Below are positions 1-39,000 of a stretch of DNA of 64,000 nt, piece by piece; within the stretch, counting starts at the first letter, position 1, and each line of letters begins with the position of its first letter. Source of the DNA: Paralichthys olivaceus (Eukaryota; Chordata; Actinopteri; Pleuronectiformes; Paralichthyidae); the NCBI RefSeq assembly GCF_024713975.1, contig NC_091114.1, positions 5,614,001-5,678,000 of the forward strand, given 5' to 3'. The position numbers and the translations under genes were made by a program. The notes under the pieces are model-generated. The model did not search any database. It saw only the letters and a program-made list of their open reading frames with translations, and had not been told where the DNA came from.

Positions 1-395
1 GGTGACAAATACAATTTACCATAAACCAAACATTACAGACTAGATATGGGGGAAGGGTTGTTGCTGAATTAAGCAGGATATATTTGGTGGCTCCTTTTAA
101 ACCTTGTGAAGTTGGCAGTAAATCTTAAATGATCAGTAAGGATACAGTTCTACTTTAAGACGGTCAGTGCATCAAAGCAACGTTGACTTCACACAGTCAT
201 GATGAAGAGGTTGTATCTCTCTTATATAACTTTCCTATTTGGATTAAAATGAATTTAAAAGGGTTAAGCTGTCGACTGTTCACAGTTGTAACTACCTTTA
301 ACTAAAACACACCTTGGCATATATATTTGTAGTTTGTGTTTAACTTTTAGATCCATTAGACACATGATGCCGTGTATTTCAGTGACAGATATTAG

Positions 396-409
396 CCACG
401 AGGGGGCAG
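396..409 (+). promoter_or_regulatory. CTCF-like motif
   Basis: CCACGAGGGGGCAG fits the CTCF core CCGCGNGGNGGCAG with one difference. Sequence match only. Confidence 0.35.
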
Positions 410-897
410 CAGTAGCAGAGAATTTTCCTGACATATTGGCACATGCTGATTTCCTCACAGGATATGACAGTCAATTGATTCACCACGAATACACATCAGG
501 TTTATGACATAGATATGAGTCACTCAGTCTATTCAAATGTGTCTCTGGGTCATTTATAACTTTATAAGACTATAACCGCAAAGTCCCAATGAAGCTGTCT
601 GTGTCCTGACTTTCTTAAATGTCAGATTCCTCCGTACATTAATAATAAAAATCAATTTATATAGCGAACGTATATGTGCTCAAAGTCATGATCAAATATG
701 CTAAAACTATAAAGATCATCGTTGTCCTGTGAGAGCAGACATCCTCCATGATGTGACTGGAAGCTGAAGCATGTTGGGGGGGGGAAATCCCAGCGATCGT
801 GCTGCTGTGTGTGGAGGCCCTCATGTGGGTGTTTGAGGGGACTCTTAAAAATCCTAATCGGTTTGACATCAGGGCCCTCTGTTCTACCTCTCTCTGG

Positions 898-898
<1 letters not shown>

Positions 899-954
<56 letters not shown>
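899..954. repeat. (TG)28 microsatellite
   Basis: Pure TG dinucleotide run in a dock11 intron. Confidence 0.97.
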
Positions 955-956
<2 letters not shown>

Positions 957-1243
957 ACTGCTTGACCAGTCAAGTGTGAGATCACAGCTCTACCCCTGAG
1001 ACAGATTTATGGGATTATCTCAGCGGTGGCTGAGGAATTTGAGCACTGAACACACACTGTACAAAAGGTATAAGATTCCAGGGAGTTCTGAGAAAAAAAA
1101 GACTTTTCTCACTGTTGCTCCAGATGCACATTTTCAATAACCTGATGTGTACGTTCAGCTTTTATTGAGCAGATGGAATAAATCCCACGGCTGTAAGACT
1201 GCAGATATATTTAGACTATAGTTTTCAAATGGGGTCTTCTCAC

Positions 1244-28960
<27,717 letters not shown>

Positions 28961-30102
28961 TTTCCTCCCCCCCTCAATATTGTAGTTTTCTACAGCTCTA
29001 GTCTTTTTGTTTTGTTGTTTTTGATTACCTCTACAAGAGCGGAACATTTAATGGGGGAGATCGGTCGTAAGTATGCTGGCAGAATTAAAAATCACATTGA
29101 TATTAAAGAAATAGAATCAAAAATCTGGTTTTCTTTGTCTTTAGAAATCTGTAACTACAAAGTTCTTCTCAGGGACATTTTGACACTTGATTGATCAGAA
29201 GTTAGATTCATTAACAGTGAGGTTGTTGATTATCTGAGTCTCTGTCCCGGTGGATCCTGAATCTGGTTTGTCAGAGTTTCTCTTGGTTCATTATGAAAAC
29301 AGCAGCTTGAATCTGAGGATGATGACACACTGACAAGGTCTGAAATAAAACATTTTCACAGAGAGATGACGCTGATCGATCACTGATCACTCAAATACCT
29401 GTGTATAATACAACGTTTCCAGACTAAATAGAATTTCCCTCTTGAATACCCGTTCTAAAGCTGCATGAATCTCCTGCCAATGGGAATTAATAATGAGCAA
29501 GACCAGAATATATGGTGATGATTTTCCTCAGAGAACTCACTTTGGAACGGAGGTGATAAAAAAACCTAAAGCACTTATACAAGTGCTGTATAAATAAAGC
29601 TTATATTATTAAGAGTACAATTTAAAGTTAAATACTGCACGAATCAAGCTGTTGCATTAGTAAATGTCATTTCTATGATTACAGAATAGGGAAGCAAAAC
29701 AAGGAGACCTGGGTAATGTTCACTATGTCCTGTAAAAGTCTGCAGATGTCAGTGAAAATGTTAACTATACTGCTCTCTAGTGGAAGAAGTTGCAAATTGC
29801 AGTCAAACACGTTGCTCAGTACCTGGTGCTCGTTCCAGAAAATGATTGTATTTATTTCCATAACCTTGATGTTGCAGGCCTACACATGCAGCATATGATA
29901 CATAGAGTGGCTGCTATGAAGGCAGAGGAGGTTCTCTGCACACACAGTCATCAATATGAATACAGTGATACCATGTCACCATGTGGCTACGTGAGAGAAG
30001 TTCAGAATTAAGTGTAATAGGTCTCTAGAGGCTTGAACTCTTAATAGATTTGGGTGAAAACAAAAAAGGTGGAATGACGACAAAGTATTTGAGGATACTT
30101 AA
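28961..30102. other. Intergenic dock11-haus4
   Basis: About 1.1 kb between the dock11 promoter and the haus4 3' end (both minus strand). A+T-rich, with no ORF of recognisable family and no named repeat. Confidence 0.5.
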
Positions 30103-30108
30103 TTTATT
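30103..30108 (-). terminator. haus4: haus4 poly(A) signal AATAAA
   Basis: AATAAA on the minus strand about 225 nt beyond the haus4 stop; the first canonical signal downstream. Confidence 0.6.
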
Positions 30109-30333
30109 AAGACAAAGGAACAGCTAACATAAAACATTATGTATTCTCTAATAGCAAAGGTTCATGTGAGCTCTTCTTGCAGATTGGATGACATCTTCAG
30201 TGTTGACCTTATTTCAACAACATGCTACACGGTTGATGTGTCCAGCGTCCAAAAGCCCATGTCTAATTGTGAGCGTGGTAACACAGTGAAGAGGGAAATC
30301 ACTGGCTGTCGTCCCAGGCGTCGGATGTGATCT

Positions 30334-33293
30334 TCATTTCTCGTTGTACTGGGTGAACTCCTTCAGGGCCCAGTTTTTAGCTTCGATCTCCTGCCGTAAT
30401 CTGCAGTACTCCTCAGCCAGGGCCTCAAACTCTTTGCCCAAGATCTCAAAAGAGGCAAGCTTCATCTCCACAGACTGCTTCTCCACCCGACAGGTCTTCA
30501 GCTCAGATTCCAACTTTTCTCTGAAATGGAGATGCAACAGAAAAAAAAGGATTATTTTCTGACAAACTTCATTAATTTGTAATGTATTTGTAAAGGATGA
30601 CAATAGACAAAACATTTCTTGCCTTATCTTTCTATGAGCAGATATCGCGTCGGCTGTGTACGTGTCCAGTTGGATTTCTACCATCTCTGCCCTTTAAAAA
30701 GGAAAAGAGCAAATATGAGAAATACTCGTTTACACAGTGTATAGTCTTCTTTTCATTATAAGTTGCAGTAGTAAAGCAGTGATAATTTTTCACAACTTAA
30801 CTGATAAATTACTAACAGAATAAACACATCATGGGTTAAAATACTAGTATTCTTAGGAATATACTAAATACTAGATATTGATATCAAAACCGATGCATCC
30901 TTCAATTACATTGATAATGTTTTGTTCCTACCAGCAACATATCACTGAAGAGATGTGTGTTCTTCTCAATAAACAACATTATAATAACAGTGTCAAATAA
31001 CACACAAAGTAATATTTCAACCCATATATTTCCAAGCATCTAATACTTGTACATGATAATATGATAAGATTGAGAGTACATTGATTTAGTACAGTGTGTC
31101 TACAGCTATCTTAAACTTCAGATTATGTACAGGTAAATGTCTGCAGTGACAAATGTGAATATGCAGGTTGAAATCTCCTTACTTTATCTTCTGTAAGACT
31201 AATTCACATTTGCCTTCAAAGTATTCCAACTTCTTTCTGTCCAAATCTGTTTGGGTCTTCAGCCTGTGGTCCAGGATGAGAGACTGGAGAAGCTGAATAC
31301 ACTTGGTCAGCTCCTGGTTATGGGGAAGAAAAAGCAGGATATAACATATTGTTCTGACAAGCATGGAAATTGAATATTTGGCAACCTGCAGATAAAAAGC
31401 AGATGAATTTAGCTTAGTTTAATTTACTGAAGTAAACACAATCATTGAAATACTTACAGAGAGGTAGAGTTGAGCCTGTCTCTGCAGGAGAACTGTGTTT
31501 TCCCTGCACGTCTCCTTCAGACTCTTTGCTCTTTTCTGCTCCATGTCCAGCTGGACTGACAGGTGAGCCAACTTGCTGTTCTTCAGACCCTCACTCTCGT
31601 TCTCTAGAAGAGATTACAAAACATGCAGCACTATGACATAATAACATAAAGGTTCTGACAGCGAATGAGAAGTTACATTTTTGCCCGTAACCACAGATAA
31701 ATCAGTGTTTAATAAATGTACCCCATTCAGGTTGGTAGTAAGAGAGGAGGTTCAGACACTTTTTCTTGAGATGTTTCTCCAGCTCTCTGGGGAGACTCTG
31801 CTTCATTCTTTGTACATTCTGGAAAACACAAATATAACTTGGGCATAGGCAAACACACAGGCAGTAACTGATAAAATAGATTAAATTGGTGTTAAAATGT
31901 AAAATGTATTTGAAATAAATTACAATTGGTAAATACATTTTATGACTCACCTTCTCTGGCGGCATGAGCTCCATCACCTGTTGGGTGTTCAGGCCCAGAA
32001 TGGAGGGCTGGTCCTGGTTGGTGGTGGTGCTGGGATCCAGCTGTCTGACACACTGAGCAACCAGCAGACACTTCTCCATCGTGTCATGGAACTACACACA
32101 CAAAACCAAAGCACTTTTATCTGCACTTTTATCATGATAATCAATAAAAACACTGCTGGTGTCTGTCTCTTCCTGTCACTTTGGTAAACATGAACAAACA
32201 ATGAGACGTTCACCAATATTAATGACCAAAAATAAATACGCTCTCATTAAATCCTTGCAGCTGCTTGTGCAACTGTAGAGTATGAGAAATGTACCATGGT
32301 CTGGTCAGGGGGGGCGGTGGCGTGGTGCTTCCTGACACAGCAGTCCTGGATCATCTCCTGCAGCCCTCTGTGGAGGCTCTCCGAGCGCAGCCAGTGACGC
32401 CTCTGGCTCTGCAGCTTCTGCTCGGCCTGGAATTGATCATTAAAAAAGAAAATCTGTCAGTTACCAGTTAGTTATTATTTCAATGACACAAACAAATAAA
32501 ACATTTGGGTCTAAATTAGAATATTCATTCACAAAACAAACCCATTGTGAAAAAAGCCTCAAAGATATTAAAAGGTAAAATAATCATTAATGATCCTGTT
32601 GCAAGACAAGTATGTATAATAACTTAGGTTCTTTTATCTGTGTCCACACAAGAATGTGACTCATACAGAGTCTGACAGCGTGTGATGCATGTCAACAAAC
32701 GCAGAAGGCTTCATCGCTGAAAGGTTTTTGTCCCAGTGTGAGCACAGGGCTGCCGATACCTTGTCCAGCTCGGACCTCAGCGACACGGTGAGCCCAGTCT
32801 GGTCCACATGTTGAGCCAGGGTGGCCAGCAGCTTACAGAACAGGGGGTTCCGGGTCAGGTCCTCCTCGGTCATGTCACACAGAGGGAAGGAGGCGAGAAC
32901 TGAGGTGGGGGGGGGGGGGGCGGAAGTGGACAAACCAAATCCCAGTTAGATTAGATTAGATTCAACTTTATTGTCATTGCACATGTCACAAGTACAAAAC
33001 AACGAAATGCAGAAGCAGACTCACAACGTCAGCCTTTCACTCATTTATAACACGATCATTGGTGATTATAAGCTATAACTAATCACAAATGATTATATTA
33101 TATTATTATATTAATAGGGAAACATTTTTCATCTCTTAATTTCCCCCTAATTCTAAAATAAATCAGGTTTCAAGCAGTGATAAACGTGTTTCTCCAGAGT
33201 TAGTCTCAGTAAACACAGTCCATTTGTTTTCTTACCTTGTTGATGTAAACCGTCACCTGTCCCCAGCGATGACAGAGCAGTAGACTCGGACAT
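30334..33293 (-). CDS. haus4: HAUS augmin-like complex subunit 4
   Basis: Subunit of augmin, which recruits gamma-tubulin ring complexes to spindle microtubules for branching nucleation. Nine exons: 33293-33236, 32899-32760, 32426-32295, 32091-31951, 31818-31722, 31603-31458, 31313-31183, 30691-30623, 30520-30334; 1101 nt, 366 aa plus TGA, close to human HAUS4 (363 aa). Landmarks shared with human: DMTEEDLTRNPLFCKLLATL, HWLRSESLHR, LGLNTQQVMELMP, LKKKCLNLLSYYQP, LILDHRLKTQTDLDR, LDTYTADAISAHRKIREKLE, and C-terminal EILGKEFEALAEEY then NWALKEF. The second half is charged and heptad-like, fitting the coiled coil expected of the subunit. Intron 8 has a GC donor (AAG/GCAAGA at 30622-30621), which is the only junction giving the conserved KIREKLE. 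The start is the first ATG of exon 1, in a CpG-rich region. Confidence 0.95.
32946..33030. repeat. haus4: Teleost dispersed repeat fragment
   Basis: TTAGATTAGATTAGATTCAA followed by CTTTATTGTCATTGCACATG and caacgaaatgcag, a motif series I know as the end of a widespread fish element. It lies in haus4 intron 1. Confidence 0.55.
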
Positions 33294-33419
33294 TTTCACC
33301 TGGATTTCGTTTCTTGACTGTTTTTTTCGGGATTTCTGCTCAGCTCTCCTGTCAGCTCGAGCCCGGAGCGAAAATAGAATGTTTACTTCCTGAATCAAGT
33401 TGCGCGCCTCCGCGAGAAG

Positions 33420-33560
33420 CGCCCCCATTGGATAACGTCACTCCACGTGACCAATAGAATCAGTGTCACGCCAAATTCTGCCCGCCGAGAAGTGCATGCA
33501 CCTCGCGGGAGCGCGCACAGCTCCCAGGGAAAGACGCCACCAGACAGAATCGTCTCTCTT
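33420..33560 (-). promoter_or_regulatory. haus4: haus4 promoter with CCAAT boxes and E-box
   Basis: About 130 bases upstream of the haus4 ATG sit ATTGG (33427-33431), CACGTG (33444-33449) and CCAAT (33451-33455), within CpG-rich sequence (gcgcgcctccgcgagaagcg side). Paired CCAAT boxes suit NF-Y control, common in cell-cycle genes; that functional reading is inference. Confidence 0.5.
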
Positions 33561-35094
33561 GCAACATAGAGTTTAAAAAATATATAATCTGGTTTGTTGG
33601 GGTTTATTCATGATGATAAATGATCCGATGCTTATTGTTCATGAATGTTTCGAGTCATCAATCATTTATTAGACTCAGTTGAAGAAGCATTTCCTTGCTA
33701 TTGGTCTCATTCAAATAAAGAGTTTGATTTACACTGTGTCATTATAGTGTTGAAGTCCTGAATGTGAGAATGTGCAGATCTGCTGCCATGTTATCCATGC
33801 CCAGATATTTCAGCATTATTGACCTGCCATTTATACAGACGAAGCAAACGTCAAGAAAACACTATTTGGTTTATAGATTTTTAGCAGTTGTGTATTTGAT
33901 TTATTGCTTTGATTTTCCTCCCCTTCTTTTCTCAGACTAGATGAGTGTTGGATGTATGAAGTTCTGAATGTAAAGTCAACACGGCCCAAAATATTAGATA
34001 GAGACCATTACTTGGCAAAGCAGATGTTGGACCTGCAGAGATTTGCATCCGAGATTGGGCTGTTTTGACTCAACAGAGAGAATGTGTCTTCCTGGCTGAA
34101 AAAACAGGGAGCAATTTTTGGCAGGTCCAAAATCTGTTTTGGCAAATAATGCAACCTGCTCCCAGATCTCTTTTCAGACACTCTGTGGTCAAACATTTTA
34201 CCCTGCAGCTGATATTTTAGGATATTTCGTACATCTAACACTCATGTTTGTGTGTATTCATTTACTTAGATTAGTATTCCATTTGTTGTAATGTTTTTTT
34301 CCTTTACCCTATTTTCTTCATGGTAACATGGTCTGTGTTGATATGTGTAGTCTTTAATAAAACATAATTGACAAAAAAACATTAGCAGCAGTAATTCCAA
34401 GTTACTCATGGTAGGTTATAGGGGATTCAATAATATGAGTTGTGCTAACACACTGTGTAAACACGTCAATTAAGGAAACGAAGTATACATGGTATGAATG
34501 AGTGCTGGGCTTAATTTAGACCTGACAGAGCCACATTCTATATCCGCGCAGCGAGCAAGTGTCTCATGTTATTATCGAGGGGTCGTAGATACGTGTGTGC
34601 CCATAAATGCTCTACAATCAAAAGTGTGAAGGAGGAGTGTTCAGGAATATCACTAATGTGTGTGTGTAGGGGGTTGACATGAACTGAGCAGGCCTATCAC
34701 CTTTATCCACACTGAATGTGGGGGCTCCACAGCTGTGAGTATATTCCTGTCCTTGTGTGCCTTTCCACCGTGACCTCTGGCCTCTCATGCTCCCCTTACA
34801 TATGTCTCCCCTGCAGCAGCCCTCACCCATATCTGGTCTCCCCCTTGCTGCATTCCTTTTGTTTTGTAACCACTCACTTGCCTCACTTTGTCCACACACT
34901 TTCATTTATCATTCCACCAGAAATAAGGTGCGACTGTTATTGTGTGGATTTGGGAAAAAAATAGTTTTCTGTGTGTTTTCCTTGTTTTTCCTTTTTCCAG
35001 CATGTGATGCACAACATGTGTAGTAACTTCACTATAGTGCTGTTTACACAATGGCTGCTGCTGCTCATTCATCAATGAGTGGGCAGAATGAGTC
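33561..35094. other. Intergenic haus4-fxr2 (divergent pair)
   Basis: About 1.5 kb of A+T-rich sequence between divergent promoters. The part at about 33950-34380 ends in an AATAAA-containing A-rich tail (34355-34379) and might be a decayed retroelement relic, but I cannot name a family. No gene seen. Confidence 0.35.
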
Positions 35095-35420
35095 GGGGGC
35101 CAATCAATTTGCGCAACACTGTAACTGACAGGGAATGCAACCAATGGATTTTGTTGGGATGCGACTCCCTGTTTTGTATTGGTCACTCTCAGGGACCAGC
35201 CCTTATTTGCTAAACCAATTAATGAAGGCTACAGGTGATTGTCGAGGTGCTCGGCCAATCACAGGCCCGGTTTGCCCAGTGGGTGGGAGTTTAGTGTTGA
35301 GGGGTGGGGTGTTGGAGGTCATTCAGCCCCTCTCTGATTCACTCTCACGGCGTGTGTTTGAGGGGACGGGTAGTTGGAGGAAGGAGTCGCCGGGCGGCAG
35401 TGCATCGCAAACGCTCTTTT
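35095..35420 (+). promoter_or_regulatory. fxr2: fxr2 promoter with a cluster of CCAAT boxes
   Basis: Five CCAAT/ATTGG boxes fall within 160 bases: 35100-35104, 35141-35145, 35178-35182 (reverse), 35215-35219, 35255-35259. G-rich ggggtggggtg follows at about 35300, then CpG-dense sequence. No TATA box. Transcription probably starts near 35330-35420. Confidence 0.55.
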
Positions 35421-35662
35421 TTGGGACAGAAACGCCGCCGTACACCGCGCCGCAGACGGACGAAGGATCGACCCCCGGTGACGACTTCTGTGACACACTT
35501 CAACGCAACGACTGCGCCACTAACGAACCGCCGCACGCAAACCAGGCTATCAAATGCTAGCCAGCTAGCATCCCAGCGAAAACGGACGGGATCGAGGTGT
35601 TGATAGCTAGCCTCCCAGCTAATTATCCGCCAGCTAGCATCCTCCTGCCGTAGCATCATTAG

Positions 35663-36016
35663 CTCGCTCTTCCCGTCCGCGCACGTCGAAACTCCGCCGC
35701 TGCCCGTGGCGGTGCCGCACAGCTCGCCCAGCACCGACCCCCACATCCCGACGAGACCAGACGCCGGAGCTTCCCGACCGGCTGCCGCTGCTGGAAGAGA
35801 GAGTGGTCCGCTTTTGCGCTGCAGCTGACACCATCACACCCATCTCCCCCCAACCCCTTCACCTCTGCCCCTCTCCCTCCACCCGAAACACTGGAAATCC
35901 ACAAGCGGCCGGAGGGCGGCGAAGGGCCGGCGAAGCTGGGGGTGGTAACGCTACCGGACTCGCAGGGAGTCGTGACGCCTGAGGACAAGCACAGCCGTGA
36001 GGAGCTACCGACGAGT
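35663..36016 (+). other. fxr2: fxr2 5' UTR, open in frame with the ORF but without AUG
   Basis: Upstream of the fxr2 ATG the same frame is open for 118 codons back to TAG at 35660-35662, with no ATG inside. A GTG lies at 35942-35944 (25 codons upstream) and several CTG codons precede it. The sequence is G+C-rich with repeated CCAGCTAGCATCC words just before it (35561-35642). I treat it as 5' UTR, but a non-AUG N-terminal extension is possible. Confidence 0.5.
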
Positions 36017-39000
36017 ATGGACGGACTGGCCGTGGAAGTTCGCGGCTCGAATGGGGCCTTCTACAAGGTAACCTGCTCGCAGTCGCAGTTTTTAAAGCTG
36101 TCGCAGATAAGTTTCGTTCCGAGGGAAGCCGTGATGTCTGGTTGTCTTGAGCCCAGTCCTCGCTATCCTCTACCCGGCTAACGTGGGCTTCGGTCCGGTC
36201 CTGACGACCGAGGAGGGTTTTGCGTTCTAATGGGGTTGGCCATTGTGGGGTGGATAGCTAGCTTCAGCTAGCAGTTAAGCTAAGTACACTTGTCATCACC
36301 AAGTATGGCCTATATTTGGTCTCTTTTAGTGAATATCAACATGATGACAGGCTTCACTATTGGAAACAGGTTCCCGTAGTTTTAAAATAGCATTACCCAT
36401 AGCATATTGCTTTGTATTGTGGGAAGCAAACAATTAAAACAGAAGCGAGCTGCCTATTAGACCGTTGTTGTGCAGTTTCCTACGTATAAACACGATGAGA
36501 TGCTAAATCGGAGCTCATACACTTCATATTTGTTTTGCAGCCCATCCCACGTCCTCGCTTTCTGTTTCAATTCCCCCTCATCGTCAAAGGAAATTACACT
36601 TTCAATACCTCAAAGCAGACACACGATTGGTCGTCTTTGTTGCTGCTGTGTTGCAGCCTCCATGCTTGGTTCCATCACATGCTTTGCCACATAGAATTAG
36701 ATCTTGGTGAACGTGGTGGGTTCTGGTACACTTTTTGATCGCATGGGATCTTACCTAAACATCTGACACATTCTGAGATGACACCATTATGGTTGAAGTG
36801 TGCATAGGTAAATAATCATGTTCTCCATCTCCCAGATGTCAAGCCTCAAGTCTTTGTGATGTCTCTTTTTTTCAAAACAGTTCTCTCACTTTGACTACAT
36901 TGTTTTCTCCACGTTGCCCCTCTTCTCCATTCTGTCCACTGCTGTTCAGCTTGTCCACCAGCCACATGGTGGCTCAGGGATGAGCCTATATTTACTCTCA
37001 AGCTGCTTCACCTGTCGTTCTGTTTTACAGGGTGACAGTTCAGCTCTGGCATGAATAGACACTTTCCACTCATCTCTGTTACGTCCATTATCTCTCGCCT
37101 CTCATTTTGTGGATGAAATGGACACTTAACTGTGTCTGAGACGTTCTAAATGTCACATTCCTGTAGGTTTGTTGTCCTTGATGGGAGAGACTGAGGCCAA
37201 AGCTTTACTGCTTTTTCTTTTCCATGTTGTGATTGACAAACAGAGTGAAAGGCTTTTGCCTTTTAAAGGCACCTCATTCCTTTTGGTGTCACACTGAGCC
37301 AGTTAGTTTTTTAAAAATTTCTTTTTAACTCTGAATCAGGATTATATTTATTAGCCCATCAATGTAACTCAGCACCTGTTGGGAAAGTGGCACTACGTTC
37401 TATTAAAGGTCTGTGCTTTTTGCAGCTGCGAGCACATACCAACAAAGTGATAAAAGACTAAATAAGTGATGCCACATTACATTGACAAAAATTATGTCCT
37501 CTATATTTATATTTTTGTAGGCTGATTAGATTAACACACCTGAACACACAGGCTACTTATGTGGAGAGGATGCAGCTAACCTATCTCATCAGCCGAAAGG
37601 TCCCTGGTCACCACATGGATCTGCATGGGACCGCTGGCATGAGGATGAAGTGACGTCATCACGAAGCTGGCAGTGACCCCTCGCTGCCCCCACTTTTTCT
37701 CTAGTCATGTCATGCTTGAGGAGAGGGCTTGCCTGCCCTTTGACCTGGTAGTACTCTGTGGAAGCAGTGCTTGATGCAATGTAACATACACATGCAGCTG
37801 TCACCTAATGTGACCTGTTGTCGTCGCTGGCTTTTCTTCCAGAATTTGTCCGGCTCTGGTGCCACTGAGACATATAGACGTCGATGTATTTATAAGTAAA
37901 TTCCATATACAAGGACCAATGCCCAGCACCAGGCAGTGATGGTGATTAATATTTAGATTTGTAGTGAGAGTGACTGATAAAGGGTGTGAAAACCTCAATG
38001 TGTCTACATACCCATTGCCCCCCCCCCCGATCCATGCTGAAACTGTAGCCACCTCCTCCAGTGCATAGACAGCACCTTCCCAGCAGGTGAATTCCGCACC
38101 CCTGCTCCTGACCCCTAATTGGACGATGCTGCCTGACCTGTCTGTCCCATATATAGTAGTGTCACACAGAGACACGCCACACCCACCACTCTCCCCCTCT
38201 GTCTTGTAATTGCTGAGCGCTGGGGGGGTGTTGGTCAAAGTTTTTATGGTGTGCCGTGACAGATTTGTTGATGGTCATGATGGATAAGCAACAGATTTTA
38301 GGGTCATCTCTGGGCTGTCGCATGATCTGTCCATGTAAGTCAGGCTGAGTGCCTACCTTCCCCAAACATGTGCCCTCGTGTTTAAAACTACTGTCCTCCA
38401 ACATGCACACACGGATAGACCTCACACATTTCAATTTTGTGTGTGTGTGTGTTTGAGTGAGGGAGATTTACAGGCTGCATGTGCTGTCAGGACGAGTCAG
38501 TGTTCCTTGTCACGTTATCCAACACAGAACTCACAGCCAGAGAATTGTGTCAACGATGTGTTGTCTTGGCTTGCAAAGATCCCTAGATGCTCTTTTTTTT
38601 CAGCAGCAGTCACAGCGTCTAGCGTGGCTCACAAGCCAGCCGTCTGTGTTGTTTACATGCAAAATCCAGTGCTCACAGCCCCACCCCTCGCACCACTTTC
38701 TCTCCATCTCGAGATTAAAAAAATCTTTCTTTCTGCTTTTCTTTCAGGGTTACATCAAAGATGTCCACGAAGACTCACTCACAATTGTATTTGAAAATAA
38801 GTAAGTTTGCCCTCTCTCAGTTAACATGTCCTGTATTTGCGATCAATGGTCCTTACCGGGGAAATGAGGCTTGAACTGTGGTAATTGAGAGTTACAACGA
38901 CTACCCCCGGCTGGTGCTTCACCCAGGCATTCAAAATTGTCCCCTTCAGCACCTGTGCTTGGCATGCAGCTGTCCATACACGTCTCTTAACAGTTTTTTT

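Larger units (their letters stand above)
1..1243 (-). other. dock11: dock11 intron 19, truncated by the window edge
   Basis: Sequence beyond the last visible exon on the minus strand. It holds a (TG)28 microsatellite (899-954) and a CTCF-like word (396-409). No exon with dock11 similarity was found, so the next exon lies left of the window. Confidence 0.6.

Noticed and set aside
899-954. Cys-Val repeat peptides at 899-954, 27815-27872 and 51197-51265
   Set aside because: Translations of TG/CA microsatellites, not genes.
34008-34241. Possible retroelement-derived peptide in the haus4-fxr2 intergenic region
   Set aside because: Vague resemblance to a LINE C-terminus in memory only; no catalytic motif visible, so not annotated as an element.
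35345-35988. Several overlapping open frames on both strands in the fxr2 CpG start region
   Set aside because: Stop codons are rare in such G+C-rich sequence; only the frame joined to the fxr2 ATG is kept as a possibility.
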